From JBOGFI01 sp050743365 (GTDB lineage: Bacteria > Actinomycetota > Acidimicrobiia > IMCC26256 > JACDBD01), in contig JBOGFI010000244.1 of assembly GCA_050743365.1 (NCBI GenBank), positions 1 to 25,563 of the forward strand: a DNA stretch of 25,563 nt, given 5' to 3'. Positions 13,719-22,346 of this stretch are shown here, piece after piece. Made by a program: the position numbers and the translations under genes. Every line of letters starts with the position of its first letter. The first letter of the stretch is position 1. Under the pieces are notes generated by a model. The model was not told the origin of the DNA, ran no database searches, and worked only from the letters and a program-made list of their open reading frames with translations.

Positions 13719-14555
13719 TCAGCCGGCGGTGGTCCGCAGGTGCTCGAGCAGGAGCGCGCTCAGCCGGTCGGGGACCTCCTCCGGGATGAAGTGGCCCACG
13801 CGCTCCAGGACCTCGAACCGGTACGGCCCGTCGACCTGCGCGGCGGTGGCCTCGGCCGCTTCCCGCCCCAGCGCCTGGTCCTCGGTGCTCCACACGTAGA
13901 GCGTCGGCGTGATGATGGGGCCCATGCGCGCGATCACGTCGCGGTCGAGCGCCCGGTACCAGTTGAGCGCGGCGGTCATGGCCGCTCGCTCACCCAGCAC
14001 GCGTACGTACTCGTCGGTGTCGGACAGGCCGGTCGACTCGTAGAGGCCGCGCAGTCCGGCGGCGTCGTTGTCGAGGAAGAAGGCCTCCGCCTCTGGTGAC
14101 TGGAAGAACAGCATGTAGCTCGACTTCTCGGCCTGCTCGCCGCCCTCCAGGATCGAGCGGGCCATGGCGTGCGGGTGCGGGGTCGAGACGGACGTGAGGG
14201 TCACCAGCCGCTCTGGATGGCGGGCCGCGGTGTGCCAGGCCACCAGCCCGCCGAAGTCGTGGCCCACGATGTGGAAGCGCGGGGCACCCAGCGCGTCGGC
14301 GATCCCCACCACGTCCTCGACGAGCCGCTCGGGGTGGTAGGCGGCGACCTCGACCGGGCGGGCACCGGGCGAGTACCCGCGCTGGTCGGGTGCGACCGCC
14401 CGGCAGCCGTCGGCGCCGAGCGCGTCGAGCTGGTGGCGCCAGGCGTGGGAGGTCTGGGGGAACCCGTGGAGCAGCAGGACGACGTCGCCGTCGGCCGGCC
14501 CCGTCGCCCGGGCATCGAACGTGAGCGGTCCGACCGGGACCTCGAGGCGCTCCAT
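13719..14555 (-). CDS. Alpha/beta hydrolase, epoxide hydrolase-like
   Basis: The protein has 278 residues with no signal peptide. Oxyanion motif HGFPQTSHAW (30-39) and nucleophile elbow GHDFGG with Asp at about 100 instead of Ser point to the epoxide hydrolase / haloalkane dehalogenase branch, which forms an ester on Asp. The lid region (about 140-200) holds several Tyr that could activate an epoxide. VGHFIPEE near 253-260 supplies the catalytic His, and WSTEDQAL near 215-222 the charge-relay acid. Substrate unknown. It is divergent from the amidohydrolase gene, and a perfect palindrome lies between them. ATG 14555 has TAGCGT 9 nt upstream. Confidence 0.88.
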   Translation of the reverse strand: MERLEVPVGPLTFDARATGPADGDVVLLLHGFPQTSHAWRHQLDALGADGCRAVAPDQRGYSPGARPVEVAAYHPERLVEDVVGIADALGAPRFHIVGHDFGGLVAWHTAARHPERLVTLTSVSTPHPHAMARSILEGGEQAEKSSYMLFFQSPEAEAFFLDNDAAGLRGLYESTGLSDTDEYVRVLGERAAMTAALNWYRALDRDVIARMGPIITPTLYVWSTEDQALGREAAEATAAQVDGPYRFEVLERVGHFIPEEVPDRLSALLLEHLRTTAG

Positions 14556-14564
14556 GCTTCGGCG

Positions 14565-14570
14565 ACGCTA
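14565..14570 (-). promoter_or_regulatory. -10 element of epoxide hydrolase-like gene (TAGCGT)
   Basis: TAGCGT on the minus strand ends 9 nt before ATG 14555. The same hexamer precedes the exonuclease gene and the last hydrolase gene. Confidence 0.5.
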
Positions 14571-14583
14571 GCGCCTGGCGTCG

Positions 14584-14602
14584 TTTGCACGCGCCGTGCA
14601 AA
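14584..14602. promoter_or_regulatory. Operator-like perfect palindrome between divergent genes
   Basis: TTTGCACGCGCCGTGCAAA has exact 8-bp arms (14584-14591 and 14595-14602) around a CGC centre. It begins 14 bp upstream of the hydrolase -10 and ends 16 bp upstream of the amidohydrolase -10 (14619). It therefore covers the -35 areas of both promoters, the classical place for a dimeric repressor. No regulator gene lies next to it. Confidence 0.65.
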
Positions 14603-14618
14603 ACAAGCCCCGGGAGCG

Positions 14619-14624
14619 TAGGGT
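14619..14624 (+). promoter_or_regulatory. -10 element of amidohydrolase gene (TAGGGT)
   Basis: TAGGGT lies 38 nt before ATG 14663, giving a leader of about 30 nt. This is unlike the near-leaderless pattern of most neighbours and agrees with the Shine-Dalgarno site at 14650. Confidence 0.45.
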
Positions 14625-14649
14625 GCCGCCGACGGAGCTCCGGGCCGCG

Positions 14650-14656
14650 AGGGGAG
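14650..14656 (+). promoter_or_regulatory. Ribosome binding site of amidohydrolase gene
   Basis: AGGGGAG with 6 nt to ATG 14663 fixes this start over earlier in-frame codons. Confidence 0.75.
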
Positions 14657-14662
14657 AACACC

Positions 14663-16117
14663 ATGGACAGCCACGATCCCGACCTCGAGCTGCCGATCAA
14701 ACTGGAGCCCTGCTCGAACGGCGAGTACCTGCCGCCACCGATCTCACCGGTCGCCGCCGAGACCATCCGGCGGACGAGGGAAGCGGCCGACCGCCAGGCC
14801 CGGCGGCTCGGCGTGTCGCGCCGGGTGTTCCTCCGCTCGGTCGCCGGTGCCGCCCTCATGCTCGGCATCCTCGACCGCACCGCGCGCGACGCGCGGGGGG
14901 CGACCGGCGGCCGCTACCGCTTCCCCGCCGACGCCGCCGGCGACCTCGACGCCGCCCGCTCCGTTCTCGGCGGCGACGAGTTCATCTTCGATGTGCAGGT
15001 GCACTACCTCAACTTCGATCTCGCCCAGCCGGGCGGTCTCGGGATCGGCACGCTGTTCCCACAGCAGCGCTGCGGCGAGTCGGATCCCCGGGCCTGCTTC
15101 GCGGTCGACCACCTCGTCGAGGAGATGCTGCTCAAGAGCGACACCGACGTGCTCGTGATGTCGTCGATCCCCATTCCCGGCGACGGCAACCCGCTGTCGA
15201 TCGAGGACATGGAGACGGTGAAGCGGATCGTCACCGAGCTGTGCGGGCGCGGCCGTGTGCTCACGCAGGGTCAGACGTTCCCCAGCATCGGGACCGCGGC
15301 CGAGCAGCTCGAGGCCATGCGCCAACTGCGCGAGGAGCACAAGATCGCGGCCTGGAAGGTCTACACGCACGCCGGTGGGCCACCCTGGTGGCTCGACGAC
15401 CACGAAGCGGGGGTCTCGCAGTCGGGCACTGCCTTCCTCGACAACGTGCGCGAGGTCGGCCCCAAGATCGTCGCCGTGCACAAGGGCTTCGGGCTCGTGG
15501 GCGGCGACAACCGGGAGTACGCCTCTCCCGTCGACGTCGGGCCGGCGGCCAAGGCGAACCGCGACATCAAGTTCGTCGTGTACCACTCGGGCTACGAGCC
15601 CGGGCAGGTCGAGGGCGCCTACACGGAAGAAACAGCCGACGTGGGCGTGAACCGACTGATCACCAGCGCCCGTCAGGCGGGCATCGGCAAGGGCGGGAAC
15701 ATCTACGCCGAGCTGGGCTCGACCTGGCGCCTCGTGATGAGCGATCCCACGCAGGCCGCGCACGTGCTCGGCAAGCTGCTGGCCGAGTTCGGGGCGGGCA
15801 ACGTGGTGTGGGGCACCGACTCGATCTGGTACGGCTCACCGCAGGACCAGATCCAGGCCTTCCGCGCCCTCGAGATCAGCGAGGAGCTCCAGGAGCAGTA
15901 CGGCTACCCGGCCCTGACACCGAAGATCAAGGAGAAGATCCTCGGGCGGAACTCCGCCCGCATCTACAAGGTGAAGCCGGTCCGCGACGACTGCGAGTTC
16001 ACCCGCGAGGAGCTCGAGCAGGTCCGCCAGGATCTCCCCACGGGTCTCCGGACCTACGGTCCCACGACGGTCGCCGACACGCGGGCCCTCATCACCGCCC
16101 ACGGCGGGATCGTCTAG
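14663..16117 (+). CDS. Amidohydrolase-family protein with Tat-type signal
   Basis: The protein has 484 residues. After about 50 hydrophilic residues comes SRRVFLRSVAGAALMLGIL (52-70), a good twin-arginine motif and hydrophobic core. The mature part resembles TIM-barrel metal hydrolases of the amidohydrolase-2 type: FDVQVHYLNF (H114) near its start, then AWKVYTHAGGPPWW, IVAVHKGFGL, FVVYHSGYEP and NVVWGTDSIWYG, the last giving the usual C-terminal Asp. The first motif has QVH rather than DxH, so metal binding may differ from textbook members. Substrate unknown; probably exported folded and possibly membrane-tethered. Transcribed alone, divergent from the epoxide hydrolase-like gene, and convergent with the methyltransferase across 82 bp in which I see no terminator. 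Confidence 0.86.
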   Translation: MDSHDPDLELPIKLEPCSNGEYLPPPISPVAAETIRRTREAADRQARRLGVSRRVFLRSVAGAALMLGILDRTARDARGATGGRYRFPADAAGDLDAARSVLGGDEFIFDVQVHYLNFDLAQPGGLGIGTLFPQQRCGESDPRACFAVDHLVEEMLLKSDTDVLVMSSIPIPGDGNPLSIEDMETVKRIVTELCGRGRVLTQGQTFPSIGTAAEQLEAMRQLREEHKIAAWKVYTHAGGPPWWLDDHEAGVSQSGTAFLDNVREVGPKIVAVHKGFGLVGGDNREYASPVDVGPAAKANRDIKFVVYHSGYEPGQVEGAYTEETADVGVNRLITSARQAGIGKGGNIYAELGSTWRLVMSDPTQAAHVLGKLLAEFGAGNVVWGTDSIWYGSPQDQIQAFRALEISEELQEQYGYPALTPKIKEKILGRNSARIYKVKPVRDDCEFTREELEQVRQDLPTGLRTYGPTTVADTRALITAHGGIV

Positions 16118-16199
16118 GCGTCCGCTCCTCGATGCCGAGCTGCCCGGAACGCTTCGGCGATCTCCCTCGACCGCTGGGCACCTTTGCGAGCTGCCACCG

Positions 16200-16997
16200 C
16201 TAGCCGGGCTTGCGGGCGCGCACGGAGTAGGTCAGCGGGATCGGGTCGCCGGGGATCCGCCACCAGCGCTCGTCGTCGCGGTCGCGGACCATGTAGGGCC
16301 GCATCTGCTCGGCCGCCACCGGGTGCTCGCGCAGCGACTCCAGCATCAGTCCCGCGTCCACGAGCGCGCTGACCACGTCACCGACCTTGTGCACCCACTC
16401 GTACTGCGGGTGTTCGAGCATATGAGTCCGGTCGGCGTAGTCCTGGTCGCCCTCCCAACGGTGCGGTCCGCCGATGAAATACCAGGGCTGGAGCTGGGGA
16501 TCGGGACCTTCGCCCAATGCACCGATGACCGGGTGGAACTCGACCAGGTGGAAGCGACCACCGGGACGCAGAAAATGGGCGACGACTTCCGCCCAGCGCA
16601 CCAGGTCGGGCAGCCACATGAGGACGCCGTACGACGTGAACACGATGTCGAACTGGCCATCGAGCGCGTCGGGCAGCGCGTCCACGGTCGAGCACACGAA
16701 GCGGGCCTCGACCCCGGTCTCGTCGGCCAGGACGCGCGCCGTGTCGAGCGCCCCGGGCTCGAAGTCGACGCCGGTGGCTCGCGCTCCCAGTCGCGCCCAC
16801 GAGATCGTGTCCAGCCCGAAGTGGCACTGGAGGTGAAGCAGGTTCCGGCCGGCGACGTCGCCGACCTCCTCGAGCTCGATGGAGCGTAGCGACGACTGCC
16901 CCGCTTTGAAGGCATCGAGGTCGTAGAAGTCGGACGCGAGGTGGATGGGCAGGCGTTCCTCCCACTGCCTGCGGTTGGCGTCGATGGGATCGGTCAA
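16200..16997 (-). CDS. Class I SAM-dependent methyltransferase
   Basis: The protein is 265 residues from TTG 16997, whose codon overlaps the SDR stop as TTGA. The SAM-binding fold is visible as RNLLHLQCHFGLDTISWARLGARATGVDFEPGALDTAR, a motif I variant with QCHFG in place of GCGxG, followed by an acidic loop after strand beta2. Next come ARFVCSTVDALPDALDGQFDIVFTSYGVLMWLPDL (motif II/post-motif) and FLRPGGRFHLVEFHP (motif III). The C-terminal part is rich in Trp and Tyr and probably binds the substrate, which is unknown. Last gene of the exonuclease-SDR-methyltransferase run. An ATG start further upstream would overlap the SDR gene by about 100 nt. Confidence 0.85.
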   Translation of the reverse strand: MTDPIDANRRQWEERLPIHLASDFYDLDAFKAGQSSLRSIELEEVGDVAGRNLLHLQCHFGLDTISWARLGARATGVDFEPGALDTARVLADETGVEARFVCSTVDALPDALDGQFDIVFTSYGVLMWLPDLVRWAEVVAHFLRPGGRFHLVEFHPVIGALGEGPDPQLQPWYFIGGPHRWEGDQDYADRTHMLEHPQYEWVHKVGDVVSALVDAGLMLESLREHPVAAEQMRPYMVRDRDDERWWRIPGDPIPLTYSVRARKPG

Positions 16998-17752
16998 AAG
17001 CTGCCGCCGTCGATCACAATTTTCTGGTCGGTGAGGTAGGCGGCGGCGTCCGAGACCAGATAGCGGACGACGTCGGCCACCTCCTCGGGCGTGCACACGT
17101 GACCGAACGGCGAGCCCGCGTCGAGGGACTTGATGTCGTCGACGCCCATCGCGCCCTTGACCAGGCGGCGGCCCATCTCGGTCTCGACCAGCCCGGGGGC
17201 TACGACGTTGACGTGGATGCCGTGGCGGCGCTCCTCCTTCGCAAGCGTGCGGGCGAGGGCTTCGAGCGCGGCCTTCGCGATGTTGTACGGCACCGAGTTG
17301 CCGGCCCAGTGCACGGTGGCGGCGCTCGACACCATCACGATGTCGCCCCGCTCGCGCTCGCGCATGGACGGAAGGATGAGCTTGCTGAGCGCGAACGCGC
17401 CGAAGGTGTGCGTCCCGAACAATCGGTAGATCTCGTCGGGGTCCGTATCGACAACCGAGCGGCCGCGGCTGGCGATCCCCGCGCTGTGGACGAGGATGTC
17501 GACGAAGCCGAAGTCGGCCAGCACCGCCTTTGCCATCGCCTCGTCGTCGTCCCAGGACTCAACCCCGGCGCGGTACGCGGCCGCCCGCCGGCCCAGCCTC
17601 TCGATGTCGGCGACGGTCTCGGTCGCGGCGTCCTGGTCGCGCCGGTAGTTGACGGCGATGTCGGCGCCGTCCTCGGCCAGCGCCAGCGCGACGGCCCGCC
17701 CGATGCCCCGCCCGCCGCCGGTGACGAGCGCCACCCGCCCTTCGAGTCCCAT
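16994..17752 (-). CDS. Short-chain dehydrogenase/reductase (FabG-like)
   Basis: The protein is 252 residues in the classical SDR layout: cofactor motif TGGGRGIG near 11-18 and a VNYRR segment after beta2 that favours NADP(H), HSAGIAS in the NAG position, catalytic Ser in VMVSSAATVHWAG, and Tyr/Lys in PYNIAK. The C-terminus ends in QKIVIDGGSF. Substrate unknown. There are two adjacent start codons, ATG 17755 and ATG 17752. The minus-strand ribosome site GGAGG is 2 nt from the first and 5 nt from the second, so 17752 is preferred. Either way the gene overlaps the exonuclease stop by 1-4 nt. Confidence 0.92.
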   Translation of the reverse strand: MGLEGRVALVTGGGRGIGRAVALALAEDGADIAVNYRRDQDAATETVADIERLGRRAAAYRAGVESWDDDEAMAKAVLADFGFVDILVHSAGIASRGRSVVDTDPDEIYRLFGTHTFGAFALSKLILPSMRERERGDIVMVSSAATVHWAGNSVPYNIAKAALEALARTLAKEERRHGIHVNVVAPGLVETEMGRRLVKGAMGVDDIKSLDAGSPFGHVCTPEEVADVVRYLVSDAAAYLTDQKIVIDGGSF

Positions 17753-18627
17753 CATCCCCTCCGTTCCGCGACCCGCTCGGCCCGCGCCACGAGCGCGGGC
17801 GCGCCGAGGCGCCCCGCCCAGGCCGCGAGCTTCTCGGTCGGGCCCGCCCATCGCCAGTCGTCGACCGTGCCGACCGGAGCGTCGGTGCGCAGCGTGGCGA
17901 GCGTGAGGAACAGGCGCGCCTCCTGCCCGTGCTCGGTGAGAGTGGCCGCGAGCTTCATCGCGCCCCGCACGCTCACGTCCCACTGATGAGCGCGCTCGGG
18001 GATCTTCTCGAGGTGCTCGTAGCGGGCGAGGACGGCGGCAGCCGACTTGGCGCCCCAGCCGGGTAGGCCGGGGAACCCGTCGGCGCTGTCGCCGACGAGC
18101 GCGAGCCAGTCGGGTATGGAGCTGGGCCCGACGCCGAACTTCTCCCGCACGCCCGCCTCGTCGAGAAGCCGGCGGTGGCGCCGATCGAGCTGCGCCACCC
18201 GCGGGTCGGCAACGCATTGGGCCAGGTCCTTGTCGGGCGTGCAGATCAGCACCTGTTCGACCCGCTGGTCGGCGGCGGCGACCGCCGCGGCCGCCGCGAG
18301 CGCGTCGTCGGCTTCCTGCTCGACCATCGCCCACACGCGCACCCCGAGCGCCTCGAGCGCCTCCTCGAGGAGAGGGAACTGGGCCAGCAGCTCGGGGTCG
18401 ATGCCCGCACTCGTCTTGTAGCCGGGCCAGAGGTCGTTGCGGAACGACTCGATGACGTGGTCGGTGGCCGCGCCCAGGTGGGTGGCGCCGTCCTCGAGCA
18501 TCGTCAGCACGGTGCCGAGCACCCCCCGCACGGCCGCGACCTCGACGCCGTCGGGATCGTGATGCGACGGCACGGCGAAGTAGTGCCGGAACAGCTCGTA
18601 CGTCCCGTCGAGGAGGTGGACTTGCAT
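17752..18627 (-). CDS. 5'-3' exonuclease (Pol I N-domain type, FEN family)
   Basis: The protein is 291 residues, a stand-alone version of the DNA polymerase I 5' nuclease domain. Metal-binding acidic sites appear in order: HLLDGTYELFR at the N-terminus, EQEADDALA, and CTPDKDLAQCV. The helix-3-turn-helix DNA grip is LVGDSADGFPGLPGWGAKSAA. WPGYKTSAGIDPELLAQ corresponds to the helical arch. It would process flaps or RNA primers. ATG 18627 has TAGCGT 8 nt upstream; a TTG 9 nt earlier is less likely. It leads a coupled run with the SDR and methyltransferase genes, whose link to nuclease work is unclear. Confidence 0.92.
   Translation of the reverse strand: MQVHLLDGTYELFRHYFAVPSHHDPDGVEVAAVRGVLGTVLTMLEDGATHLGAATDHVIESFRNDLWPGYKTSAGIDPELLAQFPLLEEALEALGVRVWAMVEQEADDALAAAAAVAAADQRVEQVLICTPDKDLAQCVADPRVAQLDRRHRRLLDEAGVREKFGVGPSSIPDWLALVGDSADGFPGLPGWGAKSAAAVLARYEHLEKIPERAHQWDVSVRGAMKLAATLTEHGQEARLFLTLATLRTDAPVGTVDDWRWAGPTEKLAAWAGRLGAPALVARAERVAERRG
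17756..17762 (-). promoter_or_regulatory. Ribosome binding site of SDR gene
   Basis: GGAGGGG on the minus strand lies within the 3' end of the exonuclease gene. Spacing favours ATG 17752 over ATG 17755. Confidence 0.7.
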
Positions 18628-18635
18628 CGAACGCA

Positions 18636-18641
18636 ACGCTA
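18636..18641 (-). promoter_or_regulatory. -10 element of exonuclease gene (TAGCGT)
   Basis: TAGCGT on the minus strand ends 8 nt before ATG 18627, in the 61-bp gap after the NuoF-like gene. Confidence 0.5.
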
Positions 18642-18688
18642 GAGGTTGATCTCCACCGCCGGCGGCCGGCGGTCGCCGAATGGCCCCT

Positions 18689-20083
18689 TCATGCGTCGGT
18701 GTACGTCCAGTCGGGCTGCTTGCGAGCGTGACGCTCGTCGTACACGGCGATCCCGTCGCGGATGTCGACCAGCTTCGGAAGCGGCGCCGGCTCGACGGGC
18801 CCGGCCCGCCCGGAGAGATGAGCGTCGAGCTCCTCGGCGAACACGCGCAGGATGCTGCGCACGACCAGCTGCTCCTGGACCGGCAGATAGCAGCGGTTCG
18901 AGTCGGTCACCGTGTCGAGACGGGCGGCCATGACCTCGACGTCGTGCACCGAGCCGTCACCGGCCAGGATGCGGTCGAGGATCGCGGTCACGGACCCGGT
19001 GCCGAACTTGCACGGCGGGCACTGGCCGCACGACTCGACGTACAGGAACCGCGACACCATCCGGGCGACGGCGATCATGTCCGTGGTGTCGTCGTAGACG
19101 ATGAACCCGGCCGAGCCGAGCCCCCCGCCCGCAGCCTCGAGCCCCTCGTAGCTGACGGGCGCGTCGAGCCGGTCGCCGGGAAGGACCCCGTTCGCGACCC
19201 CCGACAGCACCGCCTTCACCGAACGGCCGGGGAGCGCGCCGCCGCCGATGCGCTCGATCACCTCGCCGAGCGGCGTGCCCAGCGCGACCTCCGCCACCCC
19301 GGCGCGCCGGACGTCGCCCACGACCGTGCAGATGACCACGCCGGGCGACTGTCTCGTGCCCAGCTCCCGGTACCACTCGGGGCCGTGGCCGAGGATCGGC
19401 GCCACGTTGGCCAGCGTCTCCACGTTGGTGACCAGGGTGGGGTTGGAGCTGGGAATGGCAGGTCCGTCCGACGACAGGTCGACGCCGGCCGACCATCCCA
19501 TCTGCGGCGACGTCGTGAAGAGGCCGTAGACGTAGGGCGGGAACAGCCGCGGCAGGGGATCCTCACCCTCGACGACCTCGAGGAGGCCCTTCTCCTCGCC
19601 GAAGAGGTACTCGTCGGGCCCGGTCACGAGCGTGATCGGCACGTCACCCACGAGCCCGGCGTCGGCCATCTCGGTGAGCGCTCGGCTCACGGCGGCGATC
19701 TCGGGCTCGAACGACGCCTTGAGCGCGAGGTAGGCGCCCACCGCGCCCACGACGGTGGCCGCGATCGCCACGCCCTCGACCACCTGGTACGGGTTGCGGC
19801 GCATGAGCATCCGGTCCTTGAACGTGCCCGGCTCGCCCTCGGCGCCGTTGGCGACGACGTACCGGTCGCCGACCTCGGGCCCACCGGCCCGGATCGACGC
19901 CCACTTGCGCCCGGCGGGGAAGCCGGCCCCGCCCCGGCCCCGCAGCCCCGAGCGCTCGATGGCGTCGACGACCCCGGCGGGGCCGAGCTCCCGGGCGCGC
20001 AGCAGCCCCTGGCCGCCCTCCCAGGTGTCGACGTAGGCTTCGAGCGAGGTGATCGCCTCGTCGGGCAGCAGGAAGGGCGCCAC
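18689..20083 (-). CDS. Stand-alone NuoF-like flavin/iron-sulfur NADH oxidoreductase
   Basis: The protein has 464 residues and the 51-kDa (NuoF/HoxF/RnfC-like) layout: FMN/NADH site GRGGAGFPAGRKW (49-61) and ANGAEGEPGTFKDR (78-91), then GPDEYLFGEEKGLLEVVEGEDPLPRLFPPY (155-184). An SLBB-like region follows, and a [4Fe-4S] site C352-x2-C355-x2-C358 with a fourth Cys at 398. It should pass electrons from NAD(P)H through FMN to one cluster. NuoF normally works with NuoE and NuoG; neither is here, so this is not complex I. Start GTG 20083 is 2 bp after the SRPBCC stop. The acceptor is unknown, perhaps a ferredoxin encoded elsewhere. Confidence 0.88.
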   Translation of the reverse strand: MAPFLLPDEAITSLEAYVDTWEGGQGLLRARELGPAGVVDAIERSGLRGRGGAGFPAGRKWASIRAGGPEVGDRYVVANGAEGEPGTFKDRMLMRRNPYQVVEGVAIAATVVGAVGAYLALKASFEPEIAAVSRALTEMADAGLVGDVPITLVTGPDEYLFGEEKGLLEVVEGEDPLPRLFPPYVYGLFTTSPQMGWSAGVDLSSDGPAIPSSNPTLVTNVETLANVAPILGHGPEWYRELGTRQSPGVVICTVVGDVRRAGVAEVALGTPLGEVIERIGGGALPGRSVKAVLSGVANGVLPGDRLDAPVSYEGLEAAGGGLGSAGFIVYDDTTDMIAVARMVSRFLYVESCGQCPPCKFGTGSVTAILDRILAGDGSVHDVEVMAARLDTVTDSNRCYLPVQEQLVVRSILRVFAEELDAHLSGRAGPVEPAPLPKLVDIRDGIAVYDERHARKQPDWTYTDA

Positions 20084-20085
20084 GC

Positions 20086-20550
20086 TCAGCGGCCGGCGGC
20101 CCTGCCGTCGAGCGCCCGCTGCTCGAACTGGTGCACCCCGACGTCGACCACACGGTCGTGCGCCCACGACATCACCGGTCGGGCGACGCGCGCGATCCGC
20201 CGCAGCACCGGATCGCGCAGCTGCAGCGACCACGTGAGCCGGGCGGTGGAACCCTCGCCGTCCGGCGCGATCTCGAGCCGGGCGGGCCCCTCGAGGTCGC
20301 CGCTGATGCGCGCGTCGACGAGCGCAGCCGGCACGGCCCGCTCGACGTGCACGGCGAACCGCAGCGCGTAGGGCAGCGGCGCCTGGATCACGCAGCGGGC
20401 GACCGCACCCTCGCGCAGGCCGTCGGCCTCGAACCTCCGCAGCCAGCTCCACCACTGCGGGAAGCGCTCGGTGTCGCTCAGCGTCGCCCAGAGCTGGTCG
20501 GGCGGCAGCGGGAACGCAAACTCCCGGTCGAACGTGAACGGCGCCGCCAA
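20086..20550 (-). CDS. SRPBCC/polyketide cyclase-like protein
   Basis: The product has 154 residues, a START/SRPBCC helix-grip fold: FTFDREFAFPLPPDQLWATLSDTERFPQWWSWL (strand, helix and the common Phe-Pro-x-Trp-Trp element), several strands (AVARCVIQAPLPYALRFAVHVERAV, STARLTWSLQLRDP) and a long C-terminal helix. These proteins hold hydrophobic ligands in a cavity; function varies from cyclase to lipid transfer. Start TTG 20550 is 3 bp after the ABC permease stop, with no stronger start codon before the conserved region. It is tightly packed between the ABC genes and the NuoF-like gene, suggesting one transcript. Confidence 0.83.
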   Translation of the reverse strand: MAAPFTFDREFAFPLPPDQLWATLSDTERFPQWWSWLRRFEADGLREGAVARCVIQAPLPYALRFAVHVERAVPAALVDARISGDLEGPARLEIAPDGEGSTARLTWSLQLRDPVLRRIARVARPVMSWAHDRVVDVGVHQFEQRALDGRAAGR

Positions 20551-20553
20551 CGC

Positions 20554-21359
20554 TCAACCCGCCTTGAGCCGGCCCCGCAGGGCGGCGAACGCCAGCGTCA
20601 TGCTCACGAGCCCGACCCCGGCGATGGCGCCGAACCCCTTGACGAGCTCGGCTCCGTCCCATCCGGCGAGCACGAGGGAGCGCATCCCCGCCAGCAGGTA
20701 GGTGACCGGGTTCCACCCCGCCATGGCCGACAGCCAGCCGGTGAGCGCCTCCCGGGGCAGGAACGAGGTCGTGAGGAAGGCAAACGGGAAGAACAGGATG
20801 AAGCTGGTGTTCACGGCGGCGGGGTTCCCGGTCTTGAGCGCGATCGCGTAGGGGAAGCCCGTGAACGCGAGCCCCCACAGGCCCGCCATGAGCAGGAACA
20901 TGAGCGCACCCGCCAGCCCGGTCTCGAAGCGCACGCCTACCGCGAAGCCGAGCACGATCACCGGCACCGAGAGCGCCACGACCAGCGCGAAGTCGGCGAT
21001 CATCAGCCCCAGCAGGAGCGAGAGACGTCGGATGGGAGTCATGAGCAGACGGTCGAAGTAGCCGTTCTGGATATCGGTCACGAGCGCGCCCGCCCGCGAG
21101 ATGCCGGTGACGGCGAAGATGATCGCCACCGGGAGCTGGAACGCCCTGAAGTCCGAGACCAGGCCCTGCTCCGCGACCCTCTCGAGCGAGCCGATGTTGA
21201 TGGCGAAGAAGAACACCGGGATGATCAGCGCGGGAACGACCGCCTCGGGCTCCCGGGGGATCGCCCGCAGCGCCCGCAGCGCGATCGACCGGCAGTCGGT
21301 GACGAACCCGGCCGCGCGGGGCCGTATGGGAGGCGCGCTGACGAGGTCGGACACGGCCG

Positions 21360-21363
<4 letters not shown>
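20554..21363 (-). CDS. ABC-2 type permease, DrrB-like
   Basis: The protein has 269 residues. It has an N-terminal cytoplasmic segment with RALRAIPREPEAVVPALIIPVFFFAIN (elbow and first TM), then DIQNGYFDRLLMTPIRRLSLLLG, the coupling motif characteristic of daunorubicin-resistance DrrB-like permeases, and about six TM helices ending near residue 260. ATG 21363 overlaps the ATPase stop as ATGA. A longer open frame reaching 22161 is a shadow over the ATPase gene. It should form a lipid or drug exporter with the ATPase. Confidence 0.9.
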
Positions 21364-22313
<950 letters not shown>

Positions 22314-22323
22314 GGAGCCGCTC

Positions 22324-22329
22324 AACCTA
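22324..22329 (-). promoter_or_regulatory. Possible -10 element of DrrA-like gene (TAGGTT)
   Basis: TAGGTT on the minus strand ends 10 nt before ATG 22313, within the short gap after ctaA. The spacing is at the long end of the series; read-through from ctaA is equally possible. Confidence 0.35.
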
Positions 22330-22346
22330 CCGGACGCACGCGGTGA

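Noticed and set aside
16118..16199. Terminator between the convergent amidohydrolase and methyltransferase genes
   Set aside because: I found no stem of useful length and no T-run in the 82-bp gap.
18680..20371. 563-codon plus-strand frame opposite the NuoF-like gene
   Set aside because: Shadow frame without recognisable domains, rich in Arg, His, Asp and Gly; the NuoF-like motifs are on the minus strand.
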